This document shows, one piece after another, positions 1 to 11,296 of a stretch of 64,000 bases of DNA. The stretch comes from Chamaelirium japonicum. Taxonomy: Eukaryota > Streptophyta > Magnoliopsida > Liliales > Melanthiaceae. Position numbers and translations under genes: made by a program. The number at the start of each line of letters is the position of its first letter. The first letter of the stretch is position 1. The stretch spans positions 80,047,995 to 80,111,994 of the forward strand of contig OX393555.1 of NCBI GenBank assembly GCA_947650365.1. The letters are read 5' to 3'. Below the pieces are notes generated by a model. It made no database searches, had not been told where the DNA came from, and worked only from the letters and a program-made list of their open reading frames with translations.

Positions 1-224
1 GAGATAAACGTAGAGAGAAGAGAGAACAAGTTCTACTCCAGTCCATTGGCCATATGTATAGGTGTGAAGTAAAAAGGAATCTAAATTCCAAAAATCATAG
101 AAGAGAGATAAGAAGAGAGAAGAGAACAGAGAGATAAATGAAGAGAGAAGAAGTCTTGTTCAAATCCATCAGCCACGGGTAAAGGTGTGAAGTAAGAAAG
201 AATCTAAATTTCAAAACTCCACTT
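1..224 (+). repeat. Two tandem B modules of the array repeat
   Basis: Two head-to-tail copies of module B, about 105 and 120 bp. Each has a purine-rich stretch (runs of GAGAGAAGA), a conserved core reading CCATTGGCCA or a variant, a GGTATAGGTGTGAAGTAA-type segment, and an ending in CAAAACTCCA. The same block recurs throughout 17343-64000 in both orientations. It is non-coding by sight. The left copy is probably cut by the window edge. Confidence 0.8.
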
Positions 225-1108
225 CTAAATAGTAATATGTCAACATTATTATGATTATCATTGTAATATTACTAAAATTTTTTTATTTAAATTAATAATT
301 TATTTAATTATTAATTAATTTAATAATTTAAATAATTTAATAATTAAATTTTTAATAAAATAATTAATTTCTTTACTTATTTAATTATATAGTTATTTGA
401 TTAAATTTATTTATTTAATATTATTATTAAATATTATTATTATTATTTAATTATATACTTATTTATTTTATTTATTTTAATTGGTATTTCTTAAAATATT
501 ATTTTATTATTAAATAATTAAAAATTAGCCTATTATTTAAATATTTAAAAACTTATTTAGTGAATAAATATATTAAATAGATTATTTACAAAAACAAATA
601 AATAATTTAATTATTAAATAATTTTATAGTTAAATAAATAATAATAAAATAAATTATTATATATTTAAATAATTAAATTAATAAATAATTGTTTTATTAA
701 ATTATAAAATTTTAATTAAAATTAATAAAAAAATTAATTATTTAATTAAATAATAAAATAAAAAATAATTTAATAATTATTTACTTATAATTTAAATAAT
801 TAGTTAATTATTTGAATATATAAATAATAAAATATTTTTTAAATAACTTAATATTTTTTTAAATAATCAAATAAATATTTATTTATTTCATTATTTAAAT
901 AAAAATAAATTATTTATATAATTTAGTAATTTATTTATAGGGATAAATAAATATTTTTTTAATTATATAATTATTTAATAATTTAATTTATTAAACTAAA
1001 TAAATTAATTAAATAATAAGAACTGAAGAAGGAAGATAAGGTACACCCGAATTTTTTACTTTAAAAATAATTTATATTTTTTAAAAAAAAAATTTAAAAC
1101 ATTACAAC
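225..1108. repeat. AT-rich spacer (modules C and D)
   Basis: About 790 bp of almost pure A+T begins with a degenerate copy of the C-module motif (ATTATGATTATCATTGTAAT). It ends in the D tail, which has a purine run near 1024 followed by TTTAAAACATTACAAC. No ORF is credible here. The same C-to-D spacer lies ahead of LTR-like blocks at 43832, 45165 and 57301, so it is part of the repeat family and not random filler. Confidence 0.7.
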
Positions 1109-1334
1109 TATTATAAGATCGTTCGATGGGATAGCTATCCACCATCGGTCCTCTCCCATGGATTAGGATTTCGTATAGATTGCTTAGGCCCTAAATAAGC
1201 TTACCCTATAAATAATATACGACCCCTTTCCCATAGATTACTTAGGCCCTAAGTAAGCTTACCCTATAAATAATATACGACCCATTAAGGATAGGGCATG
1301 CTTGACGGCTCTCTCTTTTTCCCATCTCACAACA
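1109..1334 (+). repeat. LTR-like module A, 226-bp variant
   Basis: The block starts TATTATAAGATC and ends ATCTCACAACA, matching the 168-bp consensus ends. It is longer because a stretch of about 58 bp, containing GCTTAGGCCCTAA, AAGCTTACCC and the TATA box CTATAAATAATATA, is present twice. A telobox-like ATTAGG lies upstream of the TATA box. The next bases, CGTTATCAGCAC, are the primer-site-like sequence that follows every A module. An identically built 226-bp copy is at 57301-57526. Confidence 0.7.
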
Positions 1335-1548
1335 CGTTATCAGCACAAATATATCGAGCCCAGCTGACCAGTCACAAGAAAATAAAGAGTGAAATAAAGA
1401 CAAAAAAGAGAAAAGAAGAGAGAAGAAAACAGTGAGATGAACGAAGAGAGAAGAAAGAAGAGAGAAGAAGTCCTGCTCCAGTCCATTGGCCACGGGTATA
1501 GGTGTAAACTAAGAAGGAATCTAAATTTCAAAACTCCACTTCTCATAA
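1335..1548 (+). repeat. A-module lead-in plus B module
   Basis: The primer-site-like CGTTATCAGCAC is followed by the lead-in (CGAGCCCAGC, then AAGAAAATAAAGAG). A polypurine tract and the standard B ending CAAAACTCCACTTCT complete the unit. It continues the unit that starts at 1109. Confidence 0.7.
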
Positions 1549-1619
1549 AAAGTGGAGTTTTGGATTTTAGATTCCTTTTTACTTCACACCTATACCCGTG
1601 GCCAATGCACTGAAGCAGG
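1472..1619. repeat. Near-perfect palindrome from B and inverted B
   Basis: Two 70-bp arms (1472-1541 and 1550-1619) are inverted copies of the B-module 3' part, separated by an 8-bp loop. The arms run from CCTGCTCCAGTCCATTGGCC to CCACTT and back, with few mismatches. A transcript would fold into a long hairpin. Confidence 0.75.
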
Positions 1620-1998
1620 TCTTTTTCTTTCTTCTCTCTTTATTTATCTCTCTGTTCTCTATTTTTTTTTGTGACTGGTTGGTTGGGATCGACATATTTA
1701 TACTGATAACGTGTTGTAAGAAGAGAGAAGAGAACGGAGAGATAAACGAAGAGAAGTCCCGTTCATATCTATTTACCACGGGTCTAGGTATAAAGTAAGA
1801 AGGAACCTAAATTCCAAAACTCTATTTCTCAATAATACAATTAAATCTTTTCATTCTCTTCTTGATCTCTTATATAGATTAGGGTTTCCTATAGATTGCT
1901 TAGGCCCTAAGTAAACTAACCTTATAAATAATATACGACCCCCTTGGGGTGGGGAACGTTTGACGGCTCTCTCTTTCTCCTATCGCACAACACATTAT
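1620..1998. repeat. Array modules up to the Athila insertion point
   Basis: In order: the pyrimidine part of inverted B; a fragment of inverted A (core CTGATAACGTGTT near 1710); a B module to about 1825; joint X (CAATAATACAATTAAATC); and a 5'-truncated A module with TATA box near 1925, ending CGCACAACA at 1992. The next bases CATTAT are the start of its primer-site-like sequence, and the retrotransposon interrupts it here. Confidence 0.7.
1994..1998. other. Target-site duplication, left copy
   Basis: ATTAT immediately precedes the TG of the 5' LTR and is repeated at 17343-17347 directly after the CA of the 3' LTR. A 5-bp duplication is the size expected for Ty3/gypsy integration. Confidence 0.9.
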
Positions 1999-3419
1999 TG
2001 TTGAGCGGCCAATTTGTGCTAATTATCCCATTATTCTCAAGCATATATCGTCAGTTTGCTATGTAAAACTTTCATACTACACGTAATCTGCATGAATCTC
2101 TTTGAACCACTATATAGTAGATTTAAATACGAACACAGTGATATATTGGTTCGCTCTCATACATGGCATGCATGCAACGTACAGAGCCCGATAGTCCAAA
2201 TTATCCTTTTTATCGATAATCGTGTTTAAACCAGACAAGTGTCATTTCATGTGTGTCTTTCAGGGAATTGCTCCGGTACTCAACGCAGTAAAATAAAGGG
2301 CATCATATTGAAGTGTTGGATATTCTCACGGCAACCCAATGAAGAATGCACAATATGTTTTGAAGTATTTTCTGAAGAACGAGGGAACAAAGGATAAATA
2401 CAAGAATCAAGCGAAAGACAATGCTACTGAGCCGATGCAACGCATGATACGAACCGGAGAAGGACTATAGACATACAAATAGGCGATGATGGGTTTAATA
2501 ATGGATTCGGATTATGATGACCAAAGCCAAATCAAGTTTCCTACAGGATCCCATTGCGCTTGAACCCAGCTGTACCTATTCCAATCCTATACAACCAAAC
2601 CCAATCCCAACTCCACATCCAACTCGTCCATGCAACTCGACCTGAGTGCAGCCCTTACCAAACAAATTCACAGTCGTCCGCTTTACCTAAGGCATAAAAC
2701 CCCATCTCAATTCCAAGAGCCCCTCGCTGAGCCTAGCCTACATCCATGCATCCAAAACCCACCCTAAATCCCTACCTGAAATCCATCTTCAGATCTCATT
2801 TTATTGTTCTTTTCTTTCTCTGATTAAATCACAACCGTCCGTGGGATGATCGCATCAAAGAAGATACTCATTACAACCTAAGCACACCAATCATAGCCAC
2901 CCTCTCATGACCTTGTGCCACCTCAGCATTTTATCAAACCATCTCCAGATTTCATGCATGCAAGATAGTATACCAGAACTCTTTTATTTTTCCATCTCTC
3001 TAGGGAACACATCATAACCATCCATTTAAATCAAAAACCATGCATGGAATCCATCACACCACAATCGTCATTCCTACGCCCAGCTGACCGTCCCCCACGT
3101 CCTTCTAGAATTCTCTTTCTAACCCGGCTGACGAGATCCCATCCCCTAGTTTTATTCCGATCCAAACATCATCGCAGCTGTCCGTTACAATTAAAAACCC
3201 ATGCATTCAGTGTACATCGCCGTCATTCCGAATAAAACACATACATACGGATCACAGCCGTCCCGTGCAACAAACCCGACACGATCGAGCAGCCCTTCAT
3301 CTCTTTAATCCCAGCAGTCCGATTGCTAGCCCTTCCATGCATGCATGCATGCATGCATGTGCACCGGAACCCAGCCACCCTCTCCCTTTGAAACCGGAAC
3401 TCTACCCGAACTTCTCTCC

Positions 3420-3760
3420 ACCCGACTTTCTCTCTCTTTCCTTATCTCTCTTTCGTTTCTTTCTCTCCTTTTTCTCTCTAAAACCGGACCTCCCAGCTAT
3501 ACCCGAGCAAACTCCCCATACCGAACTTCTCTCTTTCTCTACGAGCTTCTTTCCCTCTCTTTCCTTAACCGCCCGAGCCTCTATCTCTCTCCGGGATTCT
3601 CTCTCTAAAACCCCATGCATACCGAGAGCCCAGCAGCCCGATCCCCCTCCCGTTTCCTACTCTCTCTCTCGGAAACTATCTCTCTATCGGACTCTCTCTC
3701 TATCTCTTCTCTTCCCTTATCTGGCCATCCGATATCTACACGTTTTCTCTCTCTAAAATA
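3420..3760 (+). repeat. CT-rich low-complexity tract in the LTR
   Basis: Pyrimidine-rich DNA with repeated CTCTCTCT and TTTCTCTC, also present at about 15900-16245 in the 3' LTR. It lies just upstream of the TATA-like site, and in plants such CT tracts are common near promoters. That regulatory role is inference only. Confidence 0.5.
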
Positions 3761-3777
3761 AGAACCGACATATCTAT

Positions 3778-3788
3778 CCTATATAGGG
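3778..3788 (+). promoter_or_regulatory. Candidate LTR core promoter (TATA-like)
   Basis: CCTATATAGGG lies about 1.78 kb into the LTR, after the CT-rich tract, and is conserved in the 3' LTR at 16267. A start about 30 bp downstream would give a U3 of about 1.8 kb and an R-U5 of about 1 kb. This is position and motif only; I see no direct mark of the transcription start. Confidence 0.4.
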
Positions 3789-4854
3789 GGGGAGGCCGAA
3801 CAAAGTTACATCATCACCAAGAGGATTCTACTGTCGACACTTTCCATCATCTCCATCTTCATTACCACCGGGGCTGCCATCTACCACCTAGGAGAAGAGA
3901 ATGCTAGTTTTATCCATCACCTCCCAACTCCATCTTCAACCATCCTCAACCAAACCCGAAACCCAAATCCTCCACATCCCGTCGCCGCCGGCCATCATCC
4001 ATCATCTCCGAGCGACACTCCATCATCACGAAGCCACACGCCGCCATCGTCAAAGACGCCCATCATCAAGAAGCCGCACGTCGCCATCCTCGCCGGGTTC
4101 GTCATCTTCAAAGAAGCATCCAACATTAGTGCTCACATGGCCTCGCGAGGCTAACCACCCTATTCTAAGACCTAGATGAAGCTTTGTAGTCAGATCTAAA
4201 CTCTATTTTTATGTGCTATTTCTATATTTTTGTTCGTTTAATGAAATAATGTGATCTTATTTATCTCATCAAGGATTGATTGGAATTGCATGCAGTAAGT
4301 CCGATTTATTCTCCGTTATTATCAGGGTTTTACAGAAGTCGATTTCATAGTTTTATTCTTCATTATTACGGAAAGTTTTACGGGGAATTATTACATAGTC
4401 TTGGCTCTTGTTATCACCTCGAATTTTAAGGAGGATTACTCCATCTTATTCCTATGAAGCAAGAAAGATCGCTACATTAGTTTATAATAATTGTGTTTCT
4501 TATTGAATACCTTCCGCGGGGATAGATTGACTTCGAATCTCTGTGAGAGTCGTGGAAATCATATAAAAATACGGTTTAGATTGCTACATGTGTGGATTCT
4601 AGGGCTTAGAATATCCATCCATATTGATTCCAACCTCAATCTTACTTAGCTTTTAGTTTTGCTTTCCGTATTTCTCATTACAAAACAATTTCACAAAAAA
4701 TCAATCATCTTATTAAACTAAAATATAAAATTAATTAGCTTTAATTTTTCTTTAATTAGTTTTCATCCAAGTCTCTGTGGGATCGACCCGTATTTGCCAC
4801 TGTCTATCAGATAGACGTCGTGCACTTGCGGTATAACAATTTAAAATCATAACA

Positions 4855-5527
4855 AGTTTTTGGCGCCGTTGTTGGGGACTTGAGTTTGAAAACTGTTAAA
4901 GTTTAGTTTTTATTTACTTTAAAATATATATATATATATATATATTATTAAAAATTAAAATTTTAGTTATTCTCGTTCGTATTTTATCACCTTAGTACTT
5001 ATCCTTTATTGTGTTTTACTTTTCAGGTACTTACACGCTCAACGGAAAACTTGTATAAGCATCGTAAAGGTAAGTACTCAAATCCTTACCCACGCCTCTC
5101 CAGTCAGTGGGTTTGATTACTCCTATTGCTTACTCTTGCTGATTCAACAACCGTAGTAATTAGGATAATCGGTTAATATGCAAACTTTCACCGTAGATCA
5201 AATAATCGAATTGCATCGCAACTTTGTAAGGTTGTCGCCAGATCGGCACATACACCTCTTATAGTTGTATGTGTGTCTCATGTTGAGGTGTACACTCAAC
5301 CTTGCATCGATAGAAACCATTTGCTAGGGTGTTGCATTGCATAATAGTAGACTCTCTATTTGCATAAGTATTCTGCTAAAGTACGTACTCTGTTTCTTTA
5401 CTAGCGTATCGTTATATTAGTCAAACTACTATTACTTAATTGACACATTAATCTGGACACACGGTCCGCAGTTTGGGTACGTGTAGGAAAAAGATTAGTT
5501 AGAGTTGAATATAATAATATCTTAGAA
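4855..5527 (+). other. Untranslated leader with TA microsatellite
   Basis: No credible ORF lies between the primer site and gag. A (TA)n run occupies about 4924-4946. A stretch near 5245-5290 (GGCACATAC, then TGTGTGTCTCATG) resembles one near 11945-11985 in the 3' non-coding region, which may be an old internal duplication. I see no splice or frameshift signal I would defend. Confidence 0.5.
4861..4878 (+). other. Primer binding site, tRNA-Asp-like
   Basis: TGGCGCCGTTGTTGGGGA begins six bases after the LTR end. From family knowledge, plant tRNA-Asp primer sites read TGGCGCCGTTGCCGGGGA, so this one has two mismatches. A tRNA-Asp primer fits Athila and several other plant Ty3/gypsy elements. 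Confidence 0.85.
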
Positions 5528-7336
5528 ATGGCGGAACAGCCGCAAGCAATCACCTTAGGGGATTATATGTATTCCACTAGGGCTACACAACCTTCTTGCA
5601 TAACCTTACCCAATACTAATGCAAAATTTGAATTAAAATCTGGCTTAATCCAAATGCTTCCCGTCTTTCGAGGAATGGAGCAGGAAAATCCATATCAACA
5701 TGTGAGGGAATTTGAGGATATATGTGGAACAATGAAATTCGATAATATGTCCGAAGAAAACCTCAAACTTAGGTTATTCCCATTCTCGCTAAAAGAGAAG
5801 GCTAAAGCATGGCTTTATGCCTTTCAAGCTGGATCCATAACTACTTGGGTAAGCCTACTCGAGCTCTTTTATAGAAAATTCTATTCTAAACAAAAGACGG
5901 TCTCGATTCGTCAGGCCTTGAATGTGTTTCACCAACTAGAAGGTGAGGCTCTCTATAGATACATAGAAAGATTTAAGGACCTACTCCTGTACTGTCCACA
6001 CCATGGCTTCGAAAAAATTAGACTAGTCCAAATCCTTTATGAAGGGTTGAACTACCCATCTAAGACCATGGTAGAATCATGTTGTAATGGTGACTTCACC
6101 AAAAAGACAGCATATCAAGCCTGGACCTACTTAGAAAAAATTGCCGAGAACACACTACAGTGGGAATCAATCAAAGAAGAATCTAGGAAACCCCTCCCTA
6201 CTGCGCAAGGTGGGCTCTATAAAGTGGAACCTAAATTAGAAGCAGAAGCTAAACTAGCCACGGTGATGAGACGCTTAGAGGCTTTAGAAATGAATCAATG
6301 AAATAGGACTCCCGCTCCAAATACCTTAGAAGCACTAAGTCTTAATCAAACTATGAGTTGCAATAATGAGCCTAGCTTTTCTATTTGCTCAATTTGTAGT
6401 GAGCCTACCCATGCAGATCATCGATGCCCGATGTTAGGGGGACAAGAAAATAATATGGAAAAAATTAATGCTTTGTATCAAAATAATCGTTTTGATAATC
6501 AACAAAGGTATAATCCATATTCAAACACTTACAATGAAGGATGGAAGAATCATCCAAATTTCTCGTGGACTAAAGGTCCATACCAAGGTAGCCCATCTCA
6601 GCCTATACCACCTCCAGGATTTCAAAAGCCACCTATACAAAATGCCACCCCTAACCAAGATAATCAAAAAGTCACTTCTCTAGAGGAAACGATGAAACTA
6701 TTAGCCCAGAATACCCTCCAATTCCAACAGAGCACCGCACAAAGCATTAGTGCTAACACACAATCTATTGCGAAGTTAGAATACACTGTGAGTCAACTAG
6801 CTGATTCTTTGAATACAAGGGATAAGGGTACATTCCCGAGTCAACCTGAGGCTAACCCTAAAGGGTCAAATCTAAGGGATCAATTTGAAATTCATGACGT
6901 CAAAGAAAAAGGCCATGAGCAAGCAAATGCAATTACTACACTTAGGTCAGGATGGCAAGTTGATAACATGATAGAACCTCCTAAAGAAACTGAGGAACTT
7001 AGACAGAATGACACAAGAACTGAAGAAACACCTAAAGAGGAACCAAAATCACAAGAGAAAACTAGGGAGAATACAAGACACGATACTGAAAATATTGCAT
7101 CACCTAGTGAACCACCTCTTAGAACCTATATTCCTAGAGCCCCATATCCTCAAAGACTAGAGCCAGCAAAGAAGAAAATGCAAATGGATAATATGTTAGA
7201 AATTTTCAAACAAGTAAGAATTAATATTCCACTCTTGGATGCTATCCAACAAATACCTACGTACGCTAAATTCTTAAAGGACCTTTGCACTTTTAAGAGA
7301 GCAACAAATGTACCTAAGAGAGCATTTCTGGCTTAG
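5528..7336 (+). pseudogene. gag: gag, interrupted by an in-frame stop
   Basis: Gag forms the particle that packages element RNA. The first open part (257 codons from ATG at 5528) contains the retrotransposon gag domain, with PYQHVREFEDIC near residue 57 and LKLRLFPFSLKEKAKAWL near residue 78, ending in a charged helix-like stretch. A TGA at 6299-6301 breaks it. The same frame resumes and runs to a TAG at 7334-7336. The second part carries a zinc knuckle with exact C-x2-C-x4-H-x4-C spacing at 6386-6427, then a Gln/Asn-rich and Glu/Lys-rich linker. Both stops look like decay, because the frame and similarity continue past each. The start was chosen as the first ATG before the conserved domain. 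Gag is usually made as one precursor with Pol in this lineage. Confidence 0.88.
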
Positions 7337-8082
7337 CAAGCTAGTTCGGTTATTTCATGCTCAATCCCTATCAAATATAAGGACCCTGGATGTCCTACCA
7401 TTTCTTGTGACATAGGGGAATATCACATTGAGAAAGCCTTGCTCGACTTAGGTGTAAGTGTCAACCTCCTTCCATATTCCATATATGAAGAGCTAGGTCT
7501 GGGGGAGTTATAAAACCCACTGGATTGACCCTCCAGCTAGCTGATGCTTCAATTCGATATTCTAAAGGGATAGTAGAAGACGTCCTAATCAAAGTGGGAG
7601 AATTTGTATTTCCTGTTGACTTTGTGGTCCTTGATACAAAACCACCAACTGAATTTACTAATCGAGTACCGGTGATCTTAGGGCGACCTTTCCTAGCAAC
7701 ATCGAATGCATTAATCAACTGTCGGAATGGAGTCATGAATATTTCTTTCGGTAACATAACAATACAAGTTAATATATTTAATGTGAGCAAACAACCTAGA
7801 GATGAAAGTGATGAATTAGAAGAGGTCAACTACTTGCAAGAACAAGAAGAAAGTTTAGTATCACAAGTAAACTATGATGACCCACTGGAAGCCTGCCTTG
7901 CATATTTTGGAAAAACTTTTGATATTGATGATCATATCAACGAAATCAATGCACTACTAGAGGCTACCCCTTCTTTCGAAATGAACAAATGGCAGCCTAA
8001 GCCAGAAATCCTTACACCTTCTCTGACACCACCTGTACCTTCAATAATCAAGCCCCTGAAGTTAGAACTAAAACCATTACCA
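7337..8082 (+). pseudogene. Athila aspartic protease and linker, frameshifted
   Basis: The retropepsin domain of Pol, which cuts the Gag-Pol precursor. Reading on past the TAG at 7334 gives the KYKDPGCP segment, then the catalytic region LLDLGVSVNLLPYS, with the Asp codon at 7445-7447. The Athila lineage commonly has Leu where retroviruses have Thr or Ser. The frame is lost at about 7510 (two extra bases or one missing). It continues in another frame with LQLADASIRY, VVEDVLIKVGEFVFPVDFVV and the second conserved box VILGRPFLATSNAL. A long acidic linker follows. A further one-base loss at about 8080 moves the frame again just before the RT region. Confidence 0.85.
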
Positions 8083-9597
8083 CAAATCTTAAATATATGT
8101 TTTTAGGACCTGCTGAAACCCTTCCGGTCATAATAGCTTCAGACCTAGACGAAAACCAAGAGAAATAACTTGTTGAAATCCTTAAGGATCATAAAGAAGC
8201 TATAGAATGTTCAATAGCCGATATAAAGGGCATAAGCCCCTCCGTGGTTCAATATAGAATCTATCTCAAGGAAGAGACTAAAACAAGTCGAGAACCGCAA
8301 AGGCGGCTGAACCCTACAATGAAGGAAGTGGATAGGACAGAAGTACTAAAACTTTTGGATACCGGAGTGATTTACCCGATTTCAGATAGCTCCTGGGTGA
8401 GCCCTGTCCAAGTAGTTCCAAAGAAATCGGGCATCACAGTGGTGATAAATGAAGGTAATGAGTTGGTGCCTACAAGAGTCCAAACTGGATGGAGAGTATG
8501 TATTGACTATAGAAATTTAAACTCCGCCACACGAAAAGATCACTTTCCACTCCCCTTCATAGATCAAATGCTAGAGCGGTTAGCCGGACATGCTTACTAC
8601 TATTTTTTAGATAGTTATTCCGGTTATAACCAAATTCCTATAGCACCAGAGGATCAAGAGAAGACTACATTCACTTGTCCATTTGGAACGTTCACCTATA
8701 GACGCATGCCCTTTGGGTTATGCAATGCACCTGCTACATTTCAGCGGTGTATGACTAGTATCTTTTCTGATATGGTGAACGTTTTCTTGAAGTATTTATG
8801 GATGACTTTTCAGTCTTTGGATCCAATTATCAAGAGTGCTTGCAACATTTAGAACTAGTGCTTGTAAGATGCAAAGAGAAAAATCTAGTGCTAAATTGGG
8901 AAAAATGTCATTTTATGGTAAAGAAAGGAATAGTCTTAGGGCATGTCATCTCTGATAAAGGGATTGAGGTAGACAAAGCAAAGATTGATCTAATCTCTAA
9001 CCTTCCACCTCCACGATCAGTTAAAGATATAAGATCATTCTTAGGCCATGCTGGGTTTTATAGGCGATTCATTAAAGATTTTAGTAAAATTTCAAGATTG
9101 TTATGCAATTTACTTTCCAAAGATGTACCTTTTGCCTTTAATGAATCCTGTCTAGAAGCTTTCGAGCGATTAAAGAAAGAACTCACCTCTGCCCCCATCA
9201 TCCAGCCTCCTAATTGGTCTATCCCATTTGAAATCATGTGTGACGCATCAGATCATGCCATTGGAGCCGTTTTGAATCAAAACGTAGATAAGTTGCCCCA
9301 TGTAATCTATTACACAAGTCGTACTCTAAATGATGCACAGCTAAACTACACTACAACTGAAAAAGAGTCGTTAGTTGTAGTCTTTGCCCTAGAGAAGTTT
9401 AGACCTTATTTGATAGGATCTAAGGTCATCGTGTATACAGATCATGCGGCTTTACGGTACCTTCTTTCAAAAAAAGATACCAAAGCTCGATTGATTCGAT
9501 GGATCCTTCTATTACAAGAATATGATTTAGAAATTCGAGACAAGAAGGGTAGCGAAAATATAGTCGCAGATCATCTCTCTAGGTTAAACTTAGAATC
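8083..9597 (+). pseudogene. Reverse transcriptase and RNase H, disrupted
   Basis: RT copies the element RNA into DNA, and RNase H removes the RNA strand. An in-frame TAA lies at 8166-8168. After it come conserved RT blocks: WRVCIDYRNLN, FLDSYSGYNQI (first catalytic Asp at 8610-8612) and FGLCNAPATFQR. A one-base deletion at about 8789-8790 shifts the frame immediately before the FMDD catalytic box (8798-8806), so the two halves of the active site lie in different frames. The frame then stays open through the thumb and the RNase H domain (about 9220-9590). There [12 protein letters not shown], the Glu of TTEKE, YTDHAAL and ADHLSR supply the four acidic catalytic positions. Confidence 0.92.
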
Positions 9598-10961
9598 CTT
9601 TAGTAAGGAACTCCCTCTACATGAAAGTTTTCCCGATAAGCAGTTGCTACAAATCTTTAAACTCCCATGGTTTGCAGATAGAGTAAATTACCGAGTCACT
9701 GAAGAGATACCTAGTCATTGGTCGAAACAGGATAAATCTAAATTCTTATCTGAAGTTAAATATTTCTTTTGTGATGACCCTTACCTTTTTAAATATTGTC
9801 CCGACCAAATCATTCGAAGATGTGTCCCTGATCATGAGCATAATAGTGTGATATCATTTTGCTATGACTATGCTTGTGGCGGCCATTTTAGTGCTAAAAA
9901 GACAGCTGCCAAGATTCTGCAATGTGGATTCTACTGGCCAACGATGTTTAAAGATTGTCATACATTTTGTGTTAGTTGTGAAAGATGTCAAAAGCTCGGC
10001 AAAGTAACTAATCGGAATATGATGCCCCTAAATCCTATTTTGATAGTTGAAATTTTTGACGTTTGGGGTATAGATTTTATGGGGACATTTCCAAGCTCAT
10101 TCAGAAATTTATATATCCTGCTTGCGGTTGATTATGTTTCAAAATAGGTTGAGGCAATACCGACCAAGACCAATGATAGCCAAGTAGATATTAAGTTTGT
10201 CAAAGATTATATATTTAGTCGGTTCGGTACACCTAGGGCGATCATAAGTGATGGTAGAAGCCATTTTTGTAATAGCACATTCGATAGATTGATGAAGAAA
10301 TATTCAGTCACCCACAAGGTTGCTACACCCTATCATCCACAAACAAGTGGCCAAGTGGAAGTCTCGAATAGGCAGATCAAACAAATTCTAGAGAAAACTG
10401 TAAATCCAAATCGAAAATACTGGTCGGTACGATTGATAAATGCGTTATGGGCCTATCAAACTGCTTACAAAACTCCGCTAGGAATATCCCCATATAGACT
10501 TGTGTATGGTAAGGCTTGTCACTTGCCAGTTGAATTAGAACATAGGGCTTACTGGGCAATCAAGACATTCAATTTTGATTTACCCTCAGCCGGTAACCTT
10601 CACAAGCTACAACTGAATGAGCTTGATGAAATACGAAATGATGCATATGAAAATGCAAAAATCTATAAGGAACGGATGAAAGCAACACACGATAAATCCA
10701 TCCTAAGAATGTCATTCGAACCGGGTATGAAAGTTCTCCTGTACAATTCCAGATTAAATTTATTTCCCGGAAAAATTAAGATCTCGTTCATTTGGCCTCT
10801 TTATAGTTCGTGTAGTTCATTATCATGGGGCCATAGAAATTGAGAATCCCCAGAATGGTGATATTTTTAAGGTAAATGGGCAAAGGCTAAAGCCATTTTT
10901 AGAACTAAAAGATAAGGTTGTAGAGGAGATTCTTTTACAAGATCCTCTTTACACTGACTAA
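9598..10961 (+). pseudogene. Integrase, one stop and a C-terminal frameshift
   Basis: Integrase inserts element DNA into the chromosome. The zinc-binding region (about 9820-10005) keeps GGHF and the CERC pair. However, the position where Athila relatives usually carry the first His ligand reads Tyr ([11 protein letters not shown]). The catalytic core keeps all three acidic residues: Asp in WGIDFMG at 10073-10075, Asp in ISDGRSHF at 10250-10252, and Glu in SGQVEVSNR at 10358-10360. A TAG at 10145-10147 cuts the core between the two Asp residues, in frame. The C-terminal part continues to about 10795, where the frame shifts; a recognisable tail then runs to TAA at 10959-10961. No chromodomain is present, as expected for Athila. 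Confidence 0.92.
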
Positions 10962-11296
10962 TCCCATATGAACTATGTCAGGCTGACGAAATTAAAATTA
11001 GCACTTACTAGGAGGTAACCCAGATTGCATGATTCATATATTTATAAACTATCGTAAAAAAGAATAAAAATAAAATAAAATAAAATAAAATAAAATTTTA
11101 TGTGTACATGTTTTTTCTTCATTTTTATATTATCATTTTCTTTTGTGATTTCTATATGACAAGACTTGGTATTATCTTATCATTTTCAGAAAAGACCTAG
11201 TTTATTCAAAATCTCACGAGGAGTGAACCCCTGCGTCTTAACTACAGCGAGACAATCTATATATAAAGGGAGGTTTGCTAGTAAACACTTGCATTC
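10962..11296 (+). other. Spacer between integrase and third ORF
   Basis: Non-coding by sight, with an (AAAAT)n-like run at about 11063-11095. I see no polypurine tract or obvious splice acceptor, though a spliced message would be one way to express the downstream ORF. Confidence 0.5.

Larger units (their letters stand above)
1999..4854 (+). repeat. 5' LTR of the Athila-type element
   Basis: It begins TGTTGAGCGGCC and ends AATCATAACA, 2856 bp long. Except for the nested insertion in the other copy, it is colinear with 13420-17342. It contains a TGCA microsatellite (3337-3359, longer than in the 3' LTR), a CT-rich tract at about 3420-3760, and a TATA-like site at 3778. Open frames inside it, such as 3265-3756, follow the CT tract and match no protein I recognise, so I treat the LTR as non-coding. 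Confidence 0.93.

Noticed and set aside
3265..3756. 163-codon ORF in the 5' LTR, with relatives at 15728-16379 in the 3' LTR
   Set aside because: It lies in the CT-rich tract of the LTR, is Ser/Leu/Pro-rich, and its frame is not kept between the two LTRs. It overlaps the likely promoter.
3901..4179. 92-codon ORF near the end of the LTR CT-rich region
   Set aside because: Composition is His/Ser/Pro-rich from repeated CATCATC-type sequence. The matching start codon is lost in the 3' LTR (16390 region), and no domain is recognisable.
4861..4878. Could the array's CGTTATCAGCACGAAC be the same kind of primer site as the Athila one?
   Set aside because: It does not begin with TGG, the complement of a tRNA CCA end, so a standard 3'-end primer is not supported. 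I kept it only as primer-site-like.
7461..7829. 122-codon ORF on the minus strand
   Set aside because: It is the antisense shadow of the Athila protease region.
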